The position numbers and the translations under genes were made by a program. A stretch of DNA of 14,116 bases from Oscillospiraceae bacterium. GTDB taxonomy: Bacteria; Bacillota; Clostridia; UBA1381. Below are positions 1 to 8,118 of the stretch, in pieces. Every line of letters begins with the position of its first letter. Position 1 is the stretch's first letter. The DNA is taken from assembly GCA_022508725.1 (NCBI GenBank), contig JAFLUR010000010.1, positions 2,083-16,198 on the forward strand, in the 5' to 3' direction. The notes below the pieces were generated by a model that saw only the letters and a list, made by a program, of their open reading frames with translations, did no database searches and had not been told where the DNA came from.

Positions 1-1451
1 TGCGTCATATCGGCAATATATTCCGCTTTTTTTTCATCGAGCATATCGGCTGTTATTCTGAACATCCAATTGCCTCCGACAACCGACGGTACATTCATGC
101 GTCCCTCGGTGCCTATATTAAGATAATCCTGTATCGGAACAATAACCGTATCGGCAGCGCTTCGCATAAGCGATTTTATCGATTTATCGGCAAAATCTTT
201 CATATTCCTCGTATCGACATACTTAAGGGCAAACTCTTTTTCGGCTTTTGAGACTCCCTTTATCCATCCGTACATCGTGTCGTTATCATGAGTTCCCGTA
301 TACGCTATGCAATTTTTTCCGTAATTGTGCGGAAGATACTCACTGTCACCGTTCGGGTCGAACGCAAACTGCATGACCTTCATGCCCGGATAACCGCAGT
401 CTGCGAGCAGCTTGTATACCTCCGGGGTAAGAAATCCCAGATCCTCGGCTATGATACGAACATCGCCGAGAGCGTTTCTTATCGCGTTAAACAGCTTCAT
501 GCCGGGACCCTTTTCCCAATTTCCTTTTACCGCGTCCTTATCTCCGTACTTTATCGTATAATACGACTCAAAGCCTCTGAAATGATCTATTCTTACCATA
601 TCAAACATTTTAAGAGAATGTTTTATTCGCTCTATCCACCATCTGTAACCGTCGCGTTCCATCTCATCCCAATTATATATCGGATTTCCCCAAAGCTGAC
701 CCTTTTCGGCAAACGCGTCCGGCGGACATCCCGCAACCTTGGTAGGCAGTTTTTCACCGTCAAGCATAAAATATCTGCCGCTCTTCCATACCTCCGCGCT
801 GTCAAGCGCAACATATATCGGCATATCGCCGATTATCTCCACACCCTTTTCATTCGCGTATTTTTTCAGCTTATTCCACTGCTTAAAGAACATATACTGG
901 ATAAACTGATAAAACTCGATATTGCGGTACTGCTCTCCTCTGTACTTGTCTATCGCCCACTGCTCACACATACGAATACCGCGTTCCCATTTTGTCCATT
1001 CGATATAATGGAAGGTTTCCTTTAAAGACATATAAAGAGCATAATCGTCAAGCCATGCCCTGTTCTCATCGACAAACGCGTAAAAATCATTATCCTTGTT
1101 ATATCTTCCGAAAGCTATGCGAAGCATAGGGTATCTCGCTTCAAACAATCTCGCGTAATCTATCGTTGTATCGTCGTCACCGAAAAAATAATTATCTATC
1201 TCATGCCGGTGTATCAGTCCCTCCTCACACAGAATATCCGGATCTATAAAATACGGATTTCCGGCAAATGCCGACGGCGACTGATACGGTGAATCACCGA
1301 AGCTTGTGGGATTAACGGGCAGTATCTGCCAGTATTTTTGCTTTGATTTATTAAGAAAATCCACAAAATCGTATGCCGCCTTTCCCAATGTTCCTATACC
1401 GTATTTTGACGGCAGACTGCTTATGTGCATCAATATTCCGCTCGAACGCAT
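1..1451 (-). CDS. malQ: 4-alpha-glucanotransferase (amylomaltase), 3' end cut by window edge
   Basis: This GH77 enzyme transfers alpha-1,4-glucan segments between maltodextrins or onto glucose, in cytoplasmic maltodextrin and glycogen metabolism. The visible protein has 483 residues and opens with SGILMHISSLPSKYGIGTLG, the family's N-terminal signature. The three GH77 catalytic acids can be placed: the nucleophile D289 in VRIDHFRGF, the acid/base E336 in IIAEDLGFL, and D389 in TGTHDND. These positions fit the short bacterial amylomaltases of about 500 residues. The last visible residues, after GNWMFRITADMLDEKKAEY, match the usual C-terminus, so probably only 10-20 residues are missing beyond base 1. 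The ATG at 1451 is preceded by GAGGAGG at 4-7 nt spacing. It lies on the same strand as the upstream mscS gene, about 150 nt away, but has its own promoter. Family assignment is secure; the physiological substrate is inferred. Confidence 0.96.
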   Translation of the reverse strand, partial: MRSSGILMHISSLPSKYGIGTLGKAAYDFVDFLNKSKQKYWQILPVNPTSFGDSPYQSPSAFAGNPYFIDPDILCEEGLIHRHEIDNYFFGDDDTTIDYARLFEARYPMLRIAFGRYNKDNDFYAFVDENRAWLDDYALYMSLKETFHYIEWTKWERGIRMCEQWAIDKYRGEQYRNIEFYQFIQYMFFKQWNKLKKYANEKGVEIIGDMPIYVALDSAEVWKSGRYFMLDGEKLPTKVAGCPPDAFAEKGQLWGNPIYNWDEMERDGYRWWIERIKHSLKMFDMVRIDHFRGFESYYTIKYGDKDAVKGNWEKGPGMKLFNAIRNALGDVRIIAEDLGFLTPEVYKLLADCGYPGMKVMQFAFDPNGDSEYLPHNYGKNCIAYTGTHDNDTMYGWIKGVSKAEKEFALKYVDTRNMKDFADKSIKSLMRSAADTVIVPIQDYLNIGTEGRMNVPSVVGGNWMFRITADMLDEKKAEYIADMT

Positions 1452-1514
1452 AAAATTCCTCCTCAAAATCACAGACCTCCGTGAGATCGTAATATACAAA
1501 AATCCTTTTCCTAT

Positions 1515-1543
1515 ATCATAACACAAAAAATTTATCCGGTCAA
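1515..1543 (-). promoter_or_regulatory. Sigma-A promoter of malQ
   Basis: Read on the minus strand, TTGACC (1538-1543) is separated by exactly 17 nt from TATGAT (1515-1520), giving 5/6 matches to each consensus hexamer. Transcription should begin near 1508, leaving a leader of roughly 57 nt before the malQ ATG. No operator-like palindrome was recognised around it, so control by sugar is not visible here. Confidence 0.75.
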
Positions 1544-1575
1544 TAATTTATACCATGTAGAATAATGTTATATGT

Positions 1576-1608
1576 AAAAAATATCCCCAAAACGATAATC
1601 CGTTTTAA
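1576..1608 (-). terminator. Weak candidate terminator after mscS
   Basis: On the minus strand, a hairpin with stem AAAACG/CGTTTT (1589-1594 with 1601-1606) and a 6-nt loop overlaps the mscS stop codon and can be extended by two U-G pairs. A run of six T lies at 1576-1581, about 8 nt after the stem. The stem is A/T-rich and the T-run is too far away for a good intrinsic terminator, so read-through into malQ is possible. Confidence 0.25.
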
Positions 1609-2438
1609 TCGGAGGTTCCGATTTCCTTGTTTACAAGCATAATATGATTGTACGGAATGCTTATATTGTTATTGTCAAACGCGTATTTGATCCTTCTGAG
1701 CATCTCTCTTTCCGTTTCAAACTGACGATCGATCTCACACATCACCGATATTCTGATAACCACTCCCGACTCATCGAGCTTAATGACTCCCGGCACCTTG
1801 GGCCTTTCGGTTATGTAATCGATATCCTCCGCCTCCGCACATACCTCCGATAATACCTCAACGGCGTTATCGATATCGTCCTCGTATGATATCGATACAT
1901 CGATGAGCACGCATCTCATTTCCCTCGAATGATTTATCACCTTCGAAACGGAGCCGTTCGGTATGGTAAGAATATCGCCGTAAATATTCTTCACAAGGGT
2001 CGTTCTCAGCGTTATTTCATGTATTCTTCCGTTAAAGCCGTCTATCGTGACCAGATCCCCGACCGAGAACTGATTTTCGAATATTATCAGAAAACCCGAT
2101 ATCACATCCTTTACTATACTCTGCGCGCCGAAACCGAGCGCAACGCTCACCACACCCGTTGCGGCAATAAGCGACGTCGGCTGTATGTTGAATACGACCT
2201 GACATATCTGTAAGACCGCAAAGAAATATATCACCGCATTTATACATTTTCCGAAAACACGGAACAGCGTTTCGATCCTGCCCGTCATATTTTCGCTTCT
2301 CTCGATCGAATGTCTGATTATAAATTTCGTCAGTCTTGTAAGCAAAAATGCGGCAAGCACGGTTATTGCCGCCTGAACAAGCTTGTTTTCAAGAATATCG
2401 GCGGCGTTTTCGGAAAAAAACTCCAAAAAATCCCTCAT
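1605..2438 (-). CDS. MscS-family small-conductance mechanosensitive ion channel
   Basis: This is probably a membrane channel that opens under tension to release solutes in osmotic downshock. The 277-residue protein has hydrophobic segments at about 20-41 and 64-82, then the pore-lining TM3 at about 86-120. TM3 carries the Gly/Ala-rich pattern SLIAATGVVSVALGFGAQ and continues into KDVISGFLIIFENQFSVGD, the typical MscS TM3-to-beta-domain junction. The beta domain follows (DGFNGRIHEITLRTT, LTIPNGSVSKVINHSRE) and then the alpha/beta C-terminal domain. The length fits the minimal three-helix MscS/YkuT type. The ATG overlaps the stop of the DUF2344 gene by four bases (ATGA) and has AAGGAG 5 nt upstream, so translation is probably coupled. 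It is the last gene of the operon. I see nothing that ties it functionally to the genes before it. Confidence 0.95.
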   Translation of the reverse strand: MRDFLEFFSENAADILENKLVQAAITVLAAFLLTRLTKFIIRHSIERSENMTGRIETLFRVFGKCINAVIYFFAVLQICQVVFNIQPTSLIAATGVVSVALGFGAQSIVKDVISGFLIIFENQFSVGDLVTIDGFNGRIHEITLRTTLVKNIYGDILTIPNGSVSKVINHSREMRCVLIDVSISYEDDIDNAVEVLSEVCAEAEDIDYITERPKVPGVIKLDESGVVIRISVMCEIDRQFETEREMLRRIKYAFDNNNISIPYNHIMLVNKEIGTSD

Positions 2439-3088
2439 AAAAGCTCCTTCCCCTCCTTGTTCAGAAGCGCGCGTCTGTGAACGGTAAAATAACCGTACTC
2501 AAAACCGTCCGTGTATTTTTTCATGGCGTCAAGAACGGTATCCGGCTTGAGATTTGAATTTCCCGCCGCAACGCGCATATAAATAATATATCCGCCCTCC
2601 GCCGGCTCGCTGCTTATGTTAAACAAAAAAGGCTTTATATCGGTGTCGCGTACTCCGCTTTTTGATTTTTTTGGGATGATTATTTCATTCAGCCCGAAAA
2701 ATCCGGCCGTGTTCAATCCCTTAAAACCGGTTTCCGCAAAAACCGTATAATCCGCCGCTTCGATAGATGCAAAATCATATTCTTTTTTATTGTTTCGGAC
2801 CGCCGCGGCTTTTATTTTCAATCCCGGAAACACATCGTTAAGACGACGTATAATTTCATCGGGGCTGTATTCTTCATCAAAGCCTATCCGAAGATACTCG
2901 CCGTCTCCCGTCATTCCCACCGACATCGGCGATGCGACCGATATGACGGGATGCGGATTAAACCCCTGCGAATATGTCATGGCAAGACCCGACCGTCTGA
3001 CCGCTCTTGCAAACGCGCGTACAAAATCAAGGTGCGATATGTATTTTATCTCTTCTCCCCTTGAATATTTAAGCACATAATCACTCAT
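2435..3088 (-). CDS. DUF2344 / TIGR03936-type radical SAM-linked protein
   Basis: Partner protein of the B12-binding radical SAM enzyme encoded just upstream; in some bacteria the two are fused. Its biochemical role is unknown. From the chosen start it has 217 residues. The N-terminal half carries the family hallmarks KYSRGEEIKYISHLDFVRAF, SGLAMTYSQGFNPHPVIS and SPMSVGMTGDGEYLRI. The C-terminal half is less conserved. I chose the ATG at 3088 because GGAGGT lies exactly 7 nt upstream; an in-frame TTG at 3106 would add six residues but has no ribosome binding site. The start lies inside the end of the preceding gene (8-nt overlap), and the stop overlaps the mscS ATG. This tight packing supports joint translation with the radical SAM enzyme. 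Confidence 0.93.
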   Translation of the reverse strand: MSDYVLKYSRGEEIKYISHLDFVRAFARAVRRSGLAMTYSQGFNPHPVISVASPMSVGMTGDGEYLRIGFDEEYSPDEIIRRLNDVFPGLKIKAAAVRNNKKEYDFASIEAADYTVFAETGFKGLNTAGFFGLNEIIIPKKSKSGVRDTDIKPFLFNISSEPAEGGYIIYMRVAAGNSNLKPDTVLDAMKKYTDGFEYGYFTVHRRALLNKEGKELL

Positions 3089-4925
3089 AGCATACACCTC
3101 CGCCAAAGCTTTTCACGCCGCAGCCGGAGCATTGTTCACGGCAGTTCGGAGTGGTCCGGGCATCTTTCGCCCTCTCGCTTTCGCGAATAAAAAATTCCTT
3201 CGTCACGCCCACGCTTATATGATCCCACGGCAAGACCTCGCTGTAATCGCGCTTTCTTTGATTATAAAACTCCGGGACGATCCCCGTTTCCTCAAAAGCC
3301 TCGTTCCATGCGTCAAACTTAAAACATTCGTCCCAGCTGTCGAACCTGCAACCTTTTTTGTAAGCCGCGTAAATAACCTTTCCGAGTCGTCTGTCGCCCC
3401 TCGCGAATACTCCTTCGAGAAAACTCGTCTTTGAATCATGATAAATATATCTTATCTTTCTCGACTTTATTGCTCCTTTCAATAATCTCTGCTTTTCAAG
3501 AAGACTTTCCCGCGTATCCTGCGCCTCCCACTGAAACGCGGTAAACGGCTTCGGAACAAAGCTTGATGTGCTTACGGTGATATTTATGTTTTTTGCCCTT
3601 GATTCCTTCGGTATCTCAAAATATTTATGAAGGACCTTTTCGGCAAGCTCCGCGATACCCGCAACATCCTCCTCCGTTTCGTATGGGAGTCCTATCATAA
3701 AATACAGCTTTATATTTGTCCAACCGCCGCCGAAAACCATACTTACCGAATTCAAGATATTTTCCTCGGTTATATTCTTGTTTATAACATTGCGCAGCCG
3801 CTGCGTCCCTGCCTCGGGCGCAAAGGTGATGCCGCTCTTTCTTACCGCTTGAACACGATTCATAAGCTCGAGAGAAAAATTATCTATTCTGAGCGACGGA
3901 AGCGAAAGACCTATTTTCTTTTCGACCGTTCTTTCAAGCAGTCCTCCGGTAAGCTCCTTTAATCCGCTGTAATCGCTTGTGCTCAGCGATGACAGCGATA
4001 TTTCGTCATATCCGCTCGAATCGATAAGTCTGTCGGCAAGACACAAAAGCGTTTCGGGCTGTCTTTCCCTTACAGGACGGTATATGTACCCCGCCTGACA
4101 AAATCTGCATCCTCTGATGCAGCCGCGGAATATTTCAAGCATTATCCTGTCATGCACGATCTCTCCGAAAGGCACGATTATCTTGTCGGGCGCCGTCGCC
4201 TTGTCAAAGTCAAGCATTATACGCTTTTTTATAACGGGCTTTGCGTTTTCATTGTTGGGTTTTATGCATTTTACGGTGTTGTCGTCATTATATTCGACAT
4301 CGTAAAAGGACGGAACATAAATGCCCTCCAGCTTCGCTATCTCGGAAAGATATTCCGTTCTGCTTCCTCCCGATCCTTTCCATCGGTTATAAACATCTAT
4401 GATCTCGCATATGAGCTCCTCGCCCTCGCCCATCATAAAGAAATCCACGAAATCCGCGATCGGCTCCGGATTATACGCGCACGGTCCTCCGGCGCATACA
4501 AACGGACACCCCTCCCCCCTTTCGGACGCAAGCAAAGGCACACCCGCAAGATCAAGCATATTCAATATATTCGTACAGCACATCTCATACTGAACGGTAA
4601 AGCCGATAAAATCAAATCCCGTTATCTCATGACCCGTCTCAAGCGCAAAAAGACGTATGCCCCGCTCGCGCATTTTCTCTTCCATATCCGTCCACGGAGC
4701 GAATACCCTTTCGCAGTAAACATCCTCGCGCTCATTCAATATGTGATACAATATCCTCATTCCCAAATGCGACATTCCTATTTCATATGTATCGGGGAAA
4801 CAAAATGCGAACCGCACCTTGCCCTCCGGATCTTTTATAACGCTGTTTACTTCTCCGCCCGTATATCTTGTCGGCTTCTGCACCTCACGGAGAAATTTGT
4901 CTGTCTCCTTTTTTACATTTCTCAT
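3081..4925 (-). CDS. B12-binding-domain/radical SAM protein (TIGR03960-like)
   Basis: This is a radical S-adenosylmethionine enzyme of unknown substrate. The 614-residue protein has an N-terminal cobalamin-binding-like Rossmann region at about 35-170 (FCFPDTYEIGMSHLGMRIL, ITGFDFIGFTVQYEM, CAGGPCAYNPEPIADFVDFF). The radical SAM core follows, with the cluster motif C269-x3-C273-x2-C276 in EIFRGCIRGCRFCQAGY, and later SLPSLRIDNF, FAPEAGTQRLRNVINK and KLYFMIGLPYETEED. No His typical of a cobalamin base-on DxHxxG motif is seen, so cofactor use is unproven. The C-terminal tail carries a second cysteine group, C595-x3-C599-x2-C602-x9-C612. The ATG overlaps the gerW stop (ATGA) and has no strong ribosome binding site, which suggests coupling. 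Together with the following DUF2344 gene it forms a conserved pair. In many genomes that pair precedes ribonuclease G and the L21/L27 genes, which are not present here. Confidence 0.95.
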   Translation of the reverse strand: MRNVKKETDKFLREVQKPTRYTGGEVNSVIKDPEGKVRFAFCFPDTYEIGMSHLGMRILYHILNEREDVYCERVFAPWTDMEEKMRERGIRLFALETGHEITGFDFIGFTVQYEMCCTNILNMLDLAGVPLLASERGEGCPFVCAGGPCAYNPEPIADFVDFFMMGEGEELICEIIDVYNRWKGSGGSRTEYLSEIAKLEGIYVPSFYDVEYNDDNTVKCIKPNNENAKPVIKKRIMLDFDKATAPDKIIVPFGEIVHDRIMLEIFRGCIRGCRFCQAGYIYRPVRERQPETLLCLADRLIDSSGYDEISLSSLSTSDYSGLKELTGGLLERTVEKKIGLSLPSLRIDNFSLELMNRVQAVRKSGITFAPEAGTQRLRNVINKNITEENILNSVSMVFGGGWTNIKLYFMIGLPYETEEDVAGIAELAEKVLHKYFEIPKESRAKNINITVSTSSFVPKPFTAFQWEAQDTRESLLEKQRLLKGAIKSRKIRYIYHDSKTSFLEGVFARGDRRLGKVIYAAYKKGCRFDSWDECFKFDAWNEAFEETGIVPEFYNQRKRDYSEVLPWDHISVGVTKEFFIRESERAKDARTTPNCREQCSGCGVKSFGGGVCYE

Positions 4926-5374
4926 GACTCACTCTCGCCGTCCGCGTCCGCCGGCTCCGACGCAAGCGCGTCATCCTTTTTGCCCGCTGACATATCCTTT
5001 ATTATTCCGTTTACCTTGTTTATCATATCGGGAACCATATCAATGACTCTGTCGATCGGTGAGGATGAGCCGTCCATCGGCAAAAGTCTTATACTTCCGC
5101 CGGATACCACAAGAAATGCCACCGGCGATATCGACGCTCCTCCTCCGCAGCCGCCTCCGAACATCGAGCCGTCGTTTCCCGCGGTAGGCGTGTCCTTTTT
5201 TGCCCCGAATTCGCTTCCGCCCGCGCCGAATCCGAATCCCACCTTTGAGATCGGAACTATTATTGTTCCGTCCGGAGCGCATATGGGCTTTCCCACTATC
5301 GTATTTACATCAACCATTGATTTTATATTGCTCATCGCCGTATCCATAAGTCCGTCTATCGGGTGTTTATCCAT
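4922..5374 (-). CDS. gerW: GerW/YtfJ family spore germination protein
   Basis: GerW (YtfJ) is a forespore protein in Bacillus subtilis needed for normal germination; its molecular function is not settled. The protein has 150 residues from the chosen start and shows the family core: NTIVGKPICAPDGTIIVPIS, KVGFGFGAGGSEFG, a Gly-rich loop FGGGCGGGASISPVAFLVV and the RLLPMD stretch, then an acidic Ala/Asp/Glu-rich tail. Two starts are possible. The ATG at 5374 has an AAAGGAAG-like site about 9 nt upstream; the ATG at 5392 adds six residues (MKGRSK) with no good site, so 5374 is preferred but not certain. The gene follows scpB and the DUF2953 gene, the usual clostridial neighbourhood, and its stop overlaps the start of the radical SAM gene. 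No forespore promoter was seen directly upstream. Confidence 0.94.
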   Translation of the reverse strand: MDKHPIDGLMDTAMSNIKSMVDVNTIVGKPICAPDGTIIVPISKVGFGFGAGGSEFGAKKDTPTAGNDGSMFGGGCGGGASISPVAFLVVSGGSIRLLPMDGSSSPIDRVIDMVPDMINKVNGIIKDMSAGKKDDALASEPADADGESES

Positions 5375-5416
5375 CTTTGATCTTCCTTTCATTCACTTTT
5401 ACTGCCGGGATAAAAG

Positions 5417-6058
5417 TCAAGCCTTTTCCCGAGCGTTGCTTTTTATTTTTATATATGCTTTCACGCACATCACAGCGATCAACCACAGCATTCTTATAAT
5501 ATATCTGAGCTTTGTTTTAAGTATGCATAACACATATATATCACTGCGCCGGACATGGAAATCCGGAACAAGGTTGATCCTCCACCGGTTTATCGTAAAG
5601 GTATTGTGCAGAAAACCGAGTATGGGGTATACAAAAGCATTTATCATTCCGTAAACCGTTCCCGCGGAACACGCATCGCCCGTTCCTATTTCCGCATCAA
5701 GTTCCATATTCTTAAAAACCACGCCCTTTTTCGCCAAATAATCCACAAGCCTTATTATATCTCTCCTCAAAAGATTATATACGTCCCTAACATTCGTTAT
5801 CGTCTGTGAAATATCTTCCGGAGAATATTTTTTCTTTTCCTTTTTTTTATCTTTTTCAGCCTTTTTCTTATTTTTTTTCTTATCCGGATCATCCTTAGCC
5901 GGATGCAATTGTATTTTAACCGCGGAATATCTGAGCTGTATTTTATTTTTGCCCTCATGCCTGCCCGTTCCGTATGATATTTCAAGCAAAACGGGGATAT
6001 TAAGGATTATTGCAAAAACAATTACGATCACCGCAGCCGTTATCAAAAAAGCCGGCAT
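5417..6058 (-). CDS. DUF2953 domain-containing membrane protein
   Basis: Function is unknown; the family commonly lies between scpB and gerW in Clostridia and is suspected to be linked to sporulation. The 213-residue protein begins with one hydrophobic segment (3-25). A beta-type stretch follows (KIQLRYSAVKIQL), then a very Lys-rich linker at 55-77 with 14 lysines in 23 residues. The DUF2953 core contains MELDAEIGTGDACSAGTVYG (about 118-137), and a second hydrophobic segment lies at about 186-203. The C-terminal end is basic. The ATG at 6058 lies 1 nt after the scpB stop, with GGAGG 6 nt upstream. The linker is encoded by long A-runs, including two runs of eight A on the coding strand (5841-5848 and 5871-5878). 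These are possible slippage or sequencing-error points, although the frame reads through here. Confidence 0.88.
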   Translation of the reverse strand: MPAFLITAAVIVIVFAIILNIPVLLEISYGTGRHEGKNKIQLRYSAVKIQLHPAKDDPDKKKNKKKAEKDKKKEKKKYSPEDISQTITNVRDVYNLLRRDIIRLVDYLAKKGVVFKNMELDAEIGTGDACSAGTVYGMINAFVYPILGFLHNTFTINRWRINLVPDFHVRRSDIYVLCILKTKLRYIIRMLWLIAVMCVKAYIKIKSNAREKA

Positions 6059-6059
6059 A

Positions 6060-6683
6060 TCATTCCTCCGAATTCTCCGTATTTCCCGAGCCTATAATTT
6101 CCTCAACATCATCTTTATCCTTCTTCATTTCCTCTTTTGATTCTTCAATATCAAATTCGGTCTGCCCGTCAAGCTCATGCCGATAACAATCGGGCAGCTC
6201 GTCCGTCGAGCCGAGTCCGAAGCTCCGCAGAAACACGCCGGTCGTTTTATACAGAATAGGCTTTCCCGGCGCGTCAAGCCTGCCCGCCTCCTCGACCAGT
6301 CCTTTCTCTATAAGCCTGTTAAGAGCGCCGTCCGAATTTACTCCTCTTATTTCTTCTATTTGTCCTCGTGTTACCGGCTGTTTATACGCCACCGCCGCCA
6401 ATACCTCCATCGCGGCATTTGAAAGAGGCTGTCTGCGTTTCTCTCCTATTATTGCCTTGACCGAATTATGATATTCCGGATTTGAACAAAGGCAAAACGC
6501 ATCGTCCGCCTCGCATACCGTGATACCTCTTCCCTGCGACTCGTATTCATACCGCAAAAGCCTTATATTTTCTCTCACAGCCGACGGTGTTATATCAAGC
6601 GCCTTTGCTATCTTCGACGCCTTTACCGGCTCCCCCGATGAAAACAGCACAGCCTCGATCGCATATTTTATATTATACATCAT
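6060..6683 (-). CDS. scpB: Segregation and condensation protein B
   Basis: ScpB is the accessory dimeric subunit that binds the ScpA kleisin within the SMC-ScpAB complex, which organises and helps segregate the bacterial chromosome. The 207-residue protein has a first winged-helix domain at about 1-75 (IEAVLFSSGEPVKASKIAKA) and a second at about 85-160. The second contains the family signature AAVAYKQPVTRGQIEEIRG followed by LIEKGLVEEAGR and the TTGVFLRSFGL stretch. An acidic tail of about 45 residues is poorly conserved. The start overlaps the end of scpA. Two adjacent ATGs exist, at 6683 and 6680; GGAGG ends 3 nt before the first and 6 nt before the second, so the second is equally or more likely. 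The overlap fits balanced ScpA:ScpB production by coupled translation. Confidence 0.96.
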   Translation of the reverse strand: MMYNIKYAIEAVLFSSGEPVKASKIAKALDITPSAVRENIRLLRYEYESQGRGITVCEADDAFCLCSNPEYHNSVKAIIGEKRRQPLSNAAMEVLAAVAYKQPVTRGQIEEIRGVNSDGALNRLIEKGLVEEAGRLDAPGKPILYKTTGVFLRSFGLGSTDELPDCYRHELDGQTEFDIEESKEEMKKDKDDVEEIIGSGNTENSEE

Positions 6684-7434
6684 TTCCCTCCGACCGATAC
6701 ATATTCGGCATATCCGATTGACCTCTTGTAATTATGTATTCATGTTCTTCGTCCGAATAATCCGCGGTTATCTTATTTTCCTTTATCATCTCAAGCAGTG
6801 CGAGAAATGTGGCTATCCTCTCAGGCTTTGACCGTTTTTTTGAAAATACCTCGGAAAATGCAAGTCTGCGTCTTTCAAGAAGCATTTGTCTCACCTTTTT
6901 TTCCATATCCGCGATAGGAACCTTTTCTCTGCCGACAATTCCGAAAAACGATCTCTTTTCCGGCTCTGTCCTGCGGCGCTTTCTTTCGAGAATATCGTTT
7001 ATCGCTGCGGCAAGATCCCCGAGCTCATGCCTTTTATCATAAACCGGAGCTTCAAATGCCATCGCTTCCTCGTTTCTGTAATAACACTCAAAATCGTAAA
7101 ATTCCCGGCTGCGCAGCTTCAGAGCGGCATTTTTAAGCCGCGCATACTCCTCTATCCTCTTTGCGAGAGCCTCACGCGGATCCTCTTCCTCCTCCGCTTC
7201 TTCCTCCTTCGGGAGCAGCATACGGGATTTTATGTACAAGAGCTGAACCGCCATTATAATAAATTCGCTTGAATTTTCCAGCTTTTCCTCGTCAATAAAC
7301 GCTACGGCATCGAGATATTGATTTGTTATCTCAATTATCGGTATATCATATATGCTGACCTTGTTTTTGTTTATAAGGTGCAGAAGCAGGTCAAGCGGAC
7401 CTTCAAACACCTCCAATCTGTACTTTATATCCAT
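6673..7434 (-). CDS. scpA: Segregation and condensation protein A (kleisin)
   Basis: ScpA is the kleisin subunit that bridges the two SMC heads. The 253-residue protein begins with the canonical N-terminal motif LEVFEGPLDLLLHLINKNKV and has IPIIEITNQYLDAV and FIIMAVQLLYIKSRMLLPKE in the SMC-neck-binding helical domain (1-75). A very acidic linker with eight Glu between 77 and 87 follows. The central ScpB-binding region comes next, and a C-terminal winged-helix domain at about 185-240 (RLAFSEVF, RIATFLALLEMIKENKI) binds the SMC head. The length is normal. The gene starts 28 nt after the site-2 protease gene; its ribosome binding site is weak, with only a GGA-type match upstream of the ATG, so some translation may depend on coupling. 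It precedes scpB in the usual order. Confidence 0.97.
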   Translation of the reverse strand: MDIKYRLEVFEGPLDLLLHLINKNKVSIYDIPIIEITNQYLDAVAFIDEEKLENSSEFIIMAVQLLYIKSRMLLPKEEEAEEEEDPREALAKRIEEYARLKNAALKLRSREFYDFECYYRNEEAMAFEAPVYDKRHELGDLAAAINDILERKRRRTEPEKRSFFGIVGREKVPIADMEKKVRQMLLERRRLAFSEVFSKKRSKPERIATFLALLEMIKENKITADYSDEEHEYIITRGQSDMPNMYRSEGNDV

Positions 7435-7462
7435 ATTTTATATCCGTGTATTCCCGCGGTCC

Positions 7463-8113
7463 TTACAGCCACGACAGCATAAGCGCAACCATATTGATGA
7501 GCACCCCAAACACGATTTCCACACCTCTGACGAGTATCCCGCTCAGAGCGCCCGTAACCGAAAGAACCATAATAACTATGATAAAATACCTTTCATATCC
7601 AAGAAAACGAAAATATACGTTTTCCGGCAGAAGCATACCCAAGACCTTTGAGCCGTCAAGCGGGGGTATCGGAATAAGATTGAACACCATAAGAGATATA
7701 TTGAGAAATATAAATCTCTCTATCGGATAAATCAAAGCTTCCGGCACCGCAACCGATAATTTCACATTCAAAATGACAAGCACGACCATTATCAGCGCGC
7801 CTATAAACGCCATAACAAAATTTGCCAAAGGTCCCGCTATCGAAACCAATATCATACCCGCTTTTCTGTGCTTATAATACATGGGATTTATCCCTACCGG
7901 TCTTGCCCAGCCGAATCCCGTAATTATCATCATGAGTGTGCCTATCGGGTCAAGGTGCGCAAACGGATTCAGCGTAAGTCTGCCCTCGTTCTCCGGGGTC
8001 GGATCGCCCAGCTTATGCGATACCCACGCATGAGCAAGCTCGTGCCCCGATAAAGCGATAAGCGTTACAAACACCGATATAATAATATCTTTTAAATCAA
8101 AAAAATTAAGCAT
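7463..8113 (-). CDS. Site-2 protease family (M50) membrane metallopeptidase
   Basis: This is an intramembrane zinc protease of the short YwhC-like type that often stands next to scpAB in Firmicutes; its substrate is unknown. From the chosen start it has 216 residues. It has a first membrane helix ending in the zinc motif H24-E25-L-A-H28 (ALSGHELAHAW), the family stretch GRLTLNPFAHLDPIGTL, a GWARPVGINPMYY loop, further hydrophobic helices, and the third zinc ligand D153 in FNLIPIPPLDGSKVL. All metal-binding residues are therefore intact. The ATG at 8113 is chosen because GGAGGA lies 5 nt upstream; an in-frame ATG at 8161 would add a polar 16-residue extension and would lie almost at the predicted transcript start. 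It is the first gene of the operon. It is not SpoIVFB by any visible feature, so a sporulation role is only a guess. Confidence 0.95.
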   Translation of the reverse strand: MLNFFDLKDIIISVFVTLIALSGHELAHAWVSHKLGDPTPENEGRLTLNPFAHLDPIGTLMMIITGFGWARPVGINPMYYKHRKAGMILVSIAGPLANFVMAFIGALIMVVLVILNVKLSVAVPEALIYPIERFIFLNISLMVFNLIPIPPLDGSKVLGMLLPENVYFRFLGYERYFIIVIMVLSVTGALSGILVRGVEIVFGVLINMVALMLSWL

Positions 8114-8118
8114 ATTGT

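Noticed and set aside
288..1025. A 245-codon plus-strand frame
   Set aside because: It is antisense to malQ, whose catalytic motifs are read across the same bases.
4152..5654. A 500-codon open frame on the plus strand
   Set aside because: It lies wholly antisense to the radical SAM, gerW and DUF2953 genes, which have clear family motifs; its product shows no domain and is an artefact of codon use on the other strand.
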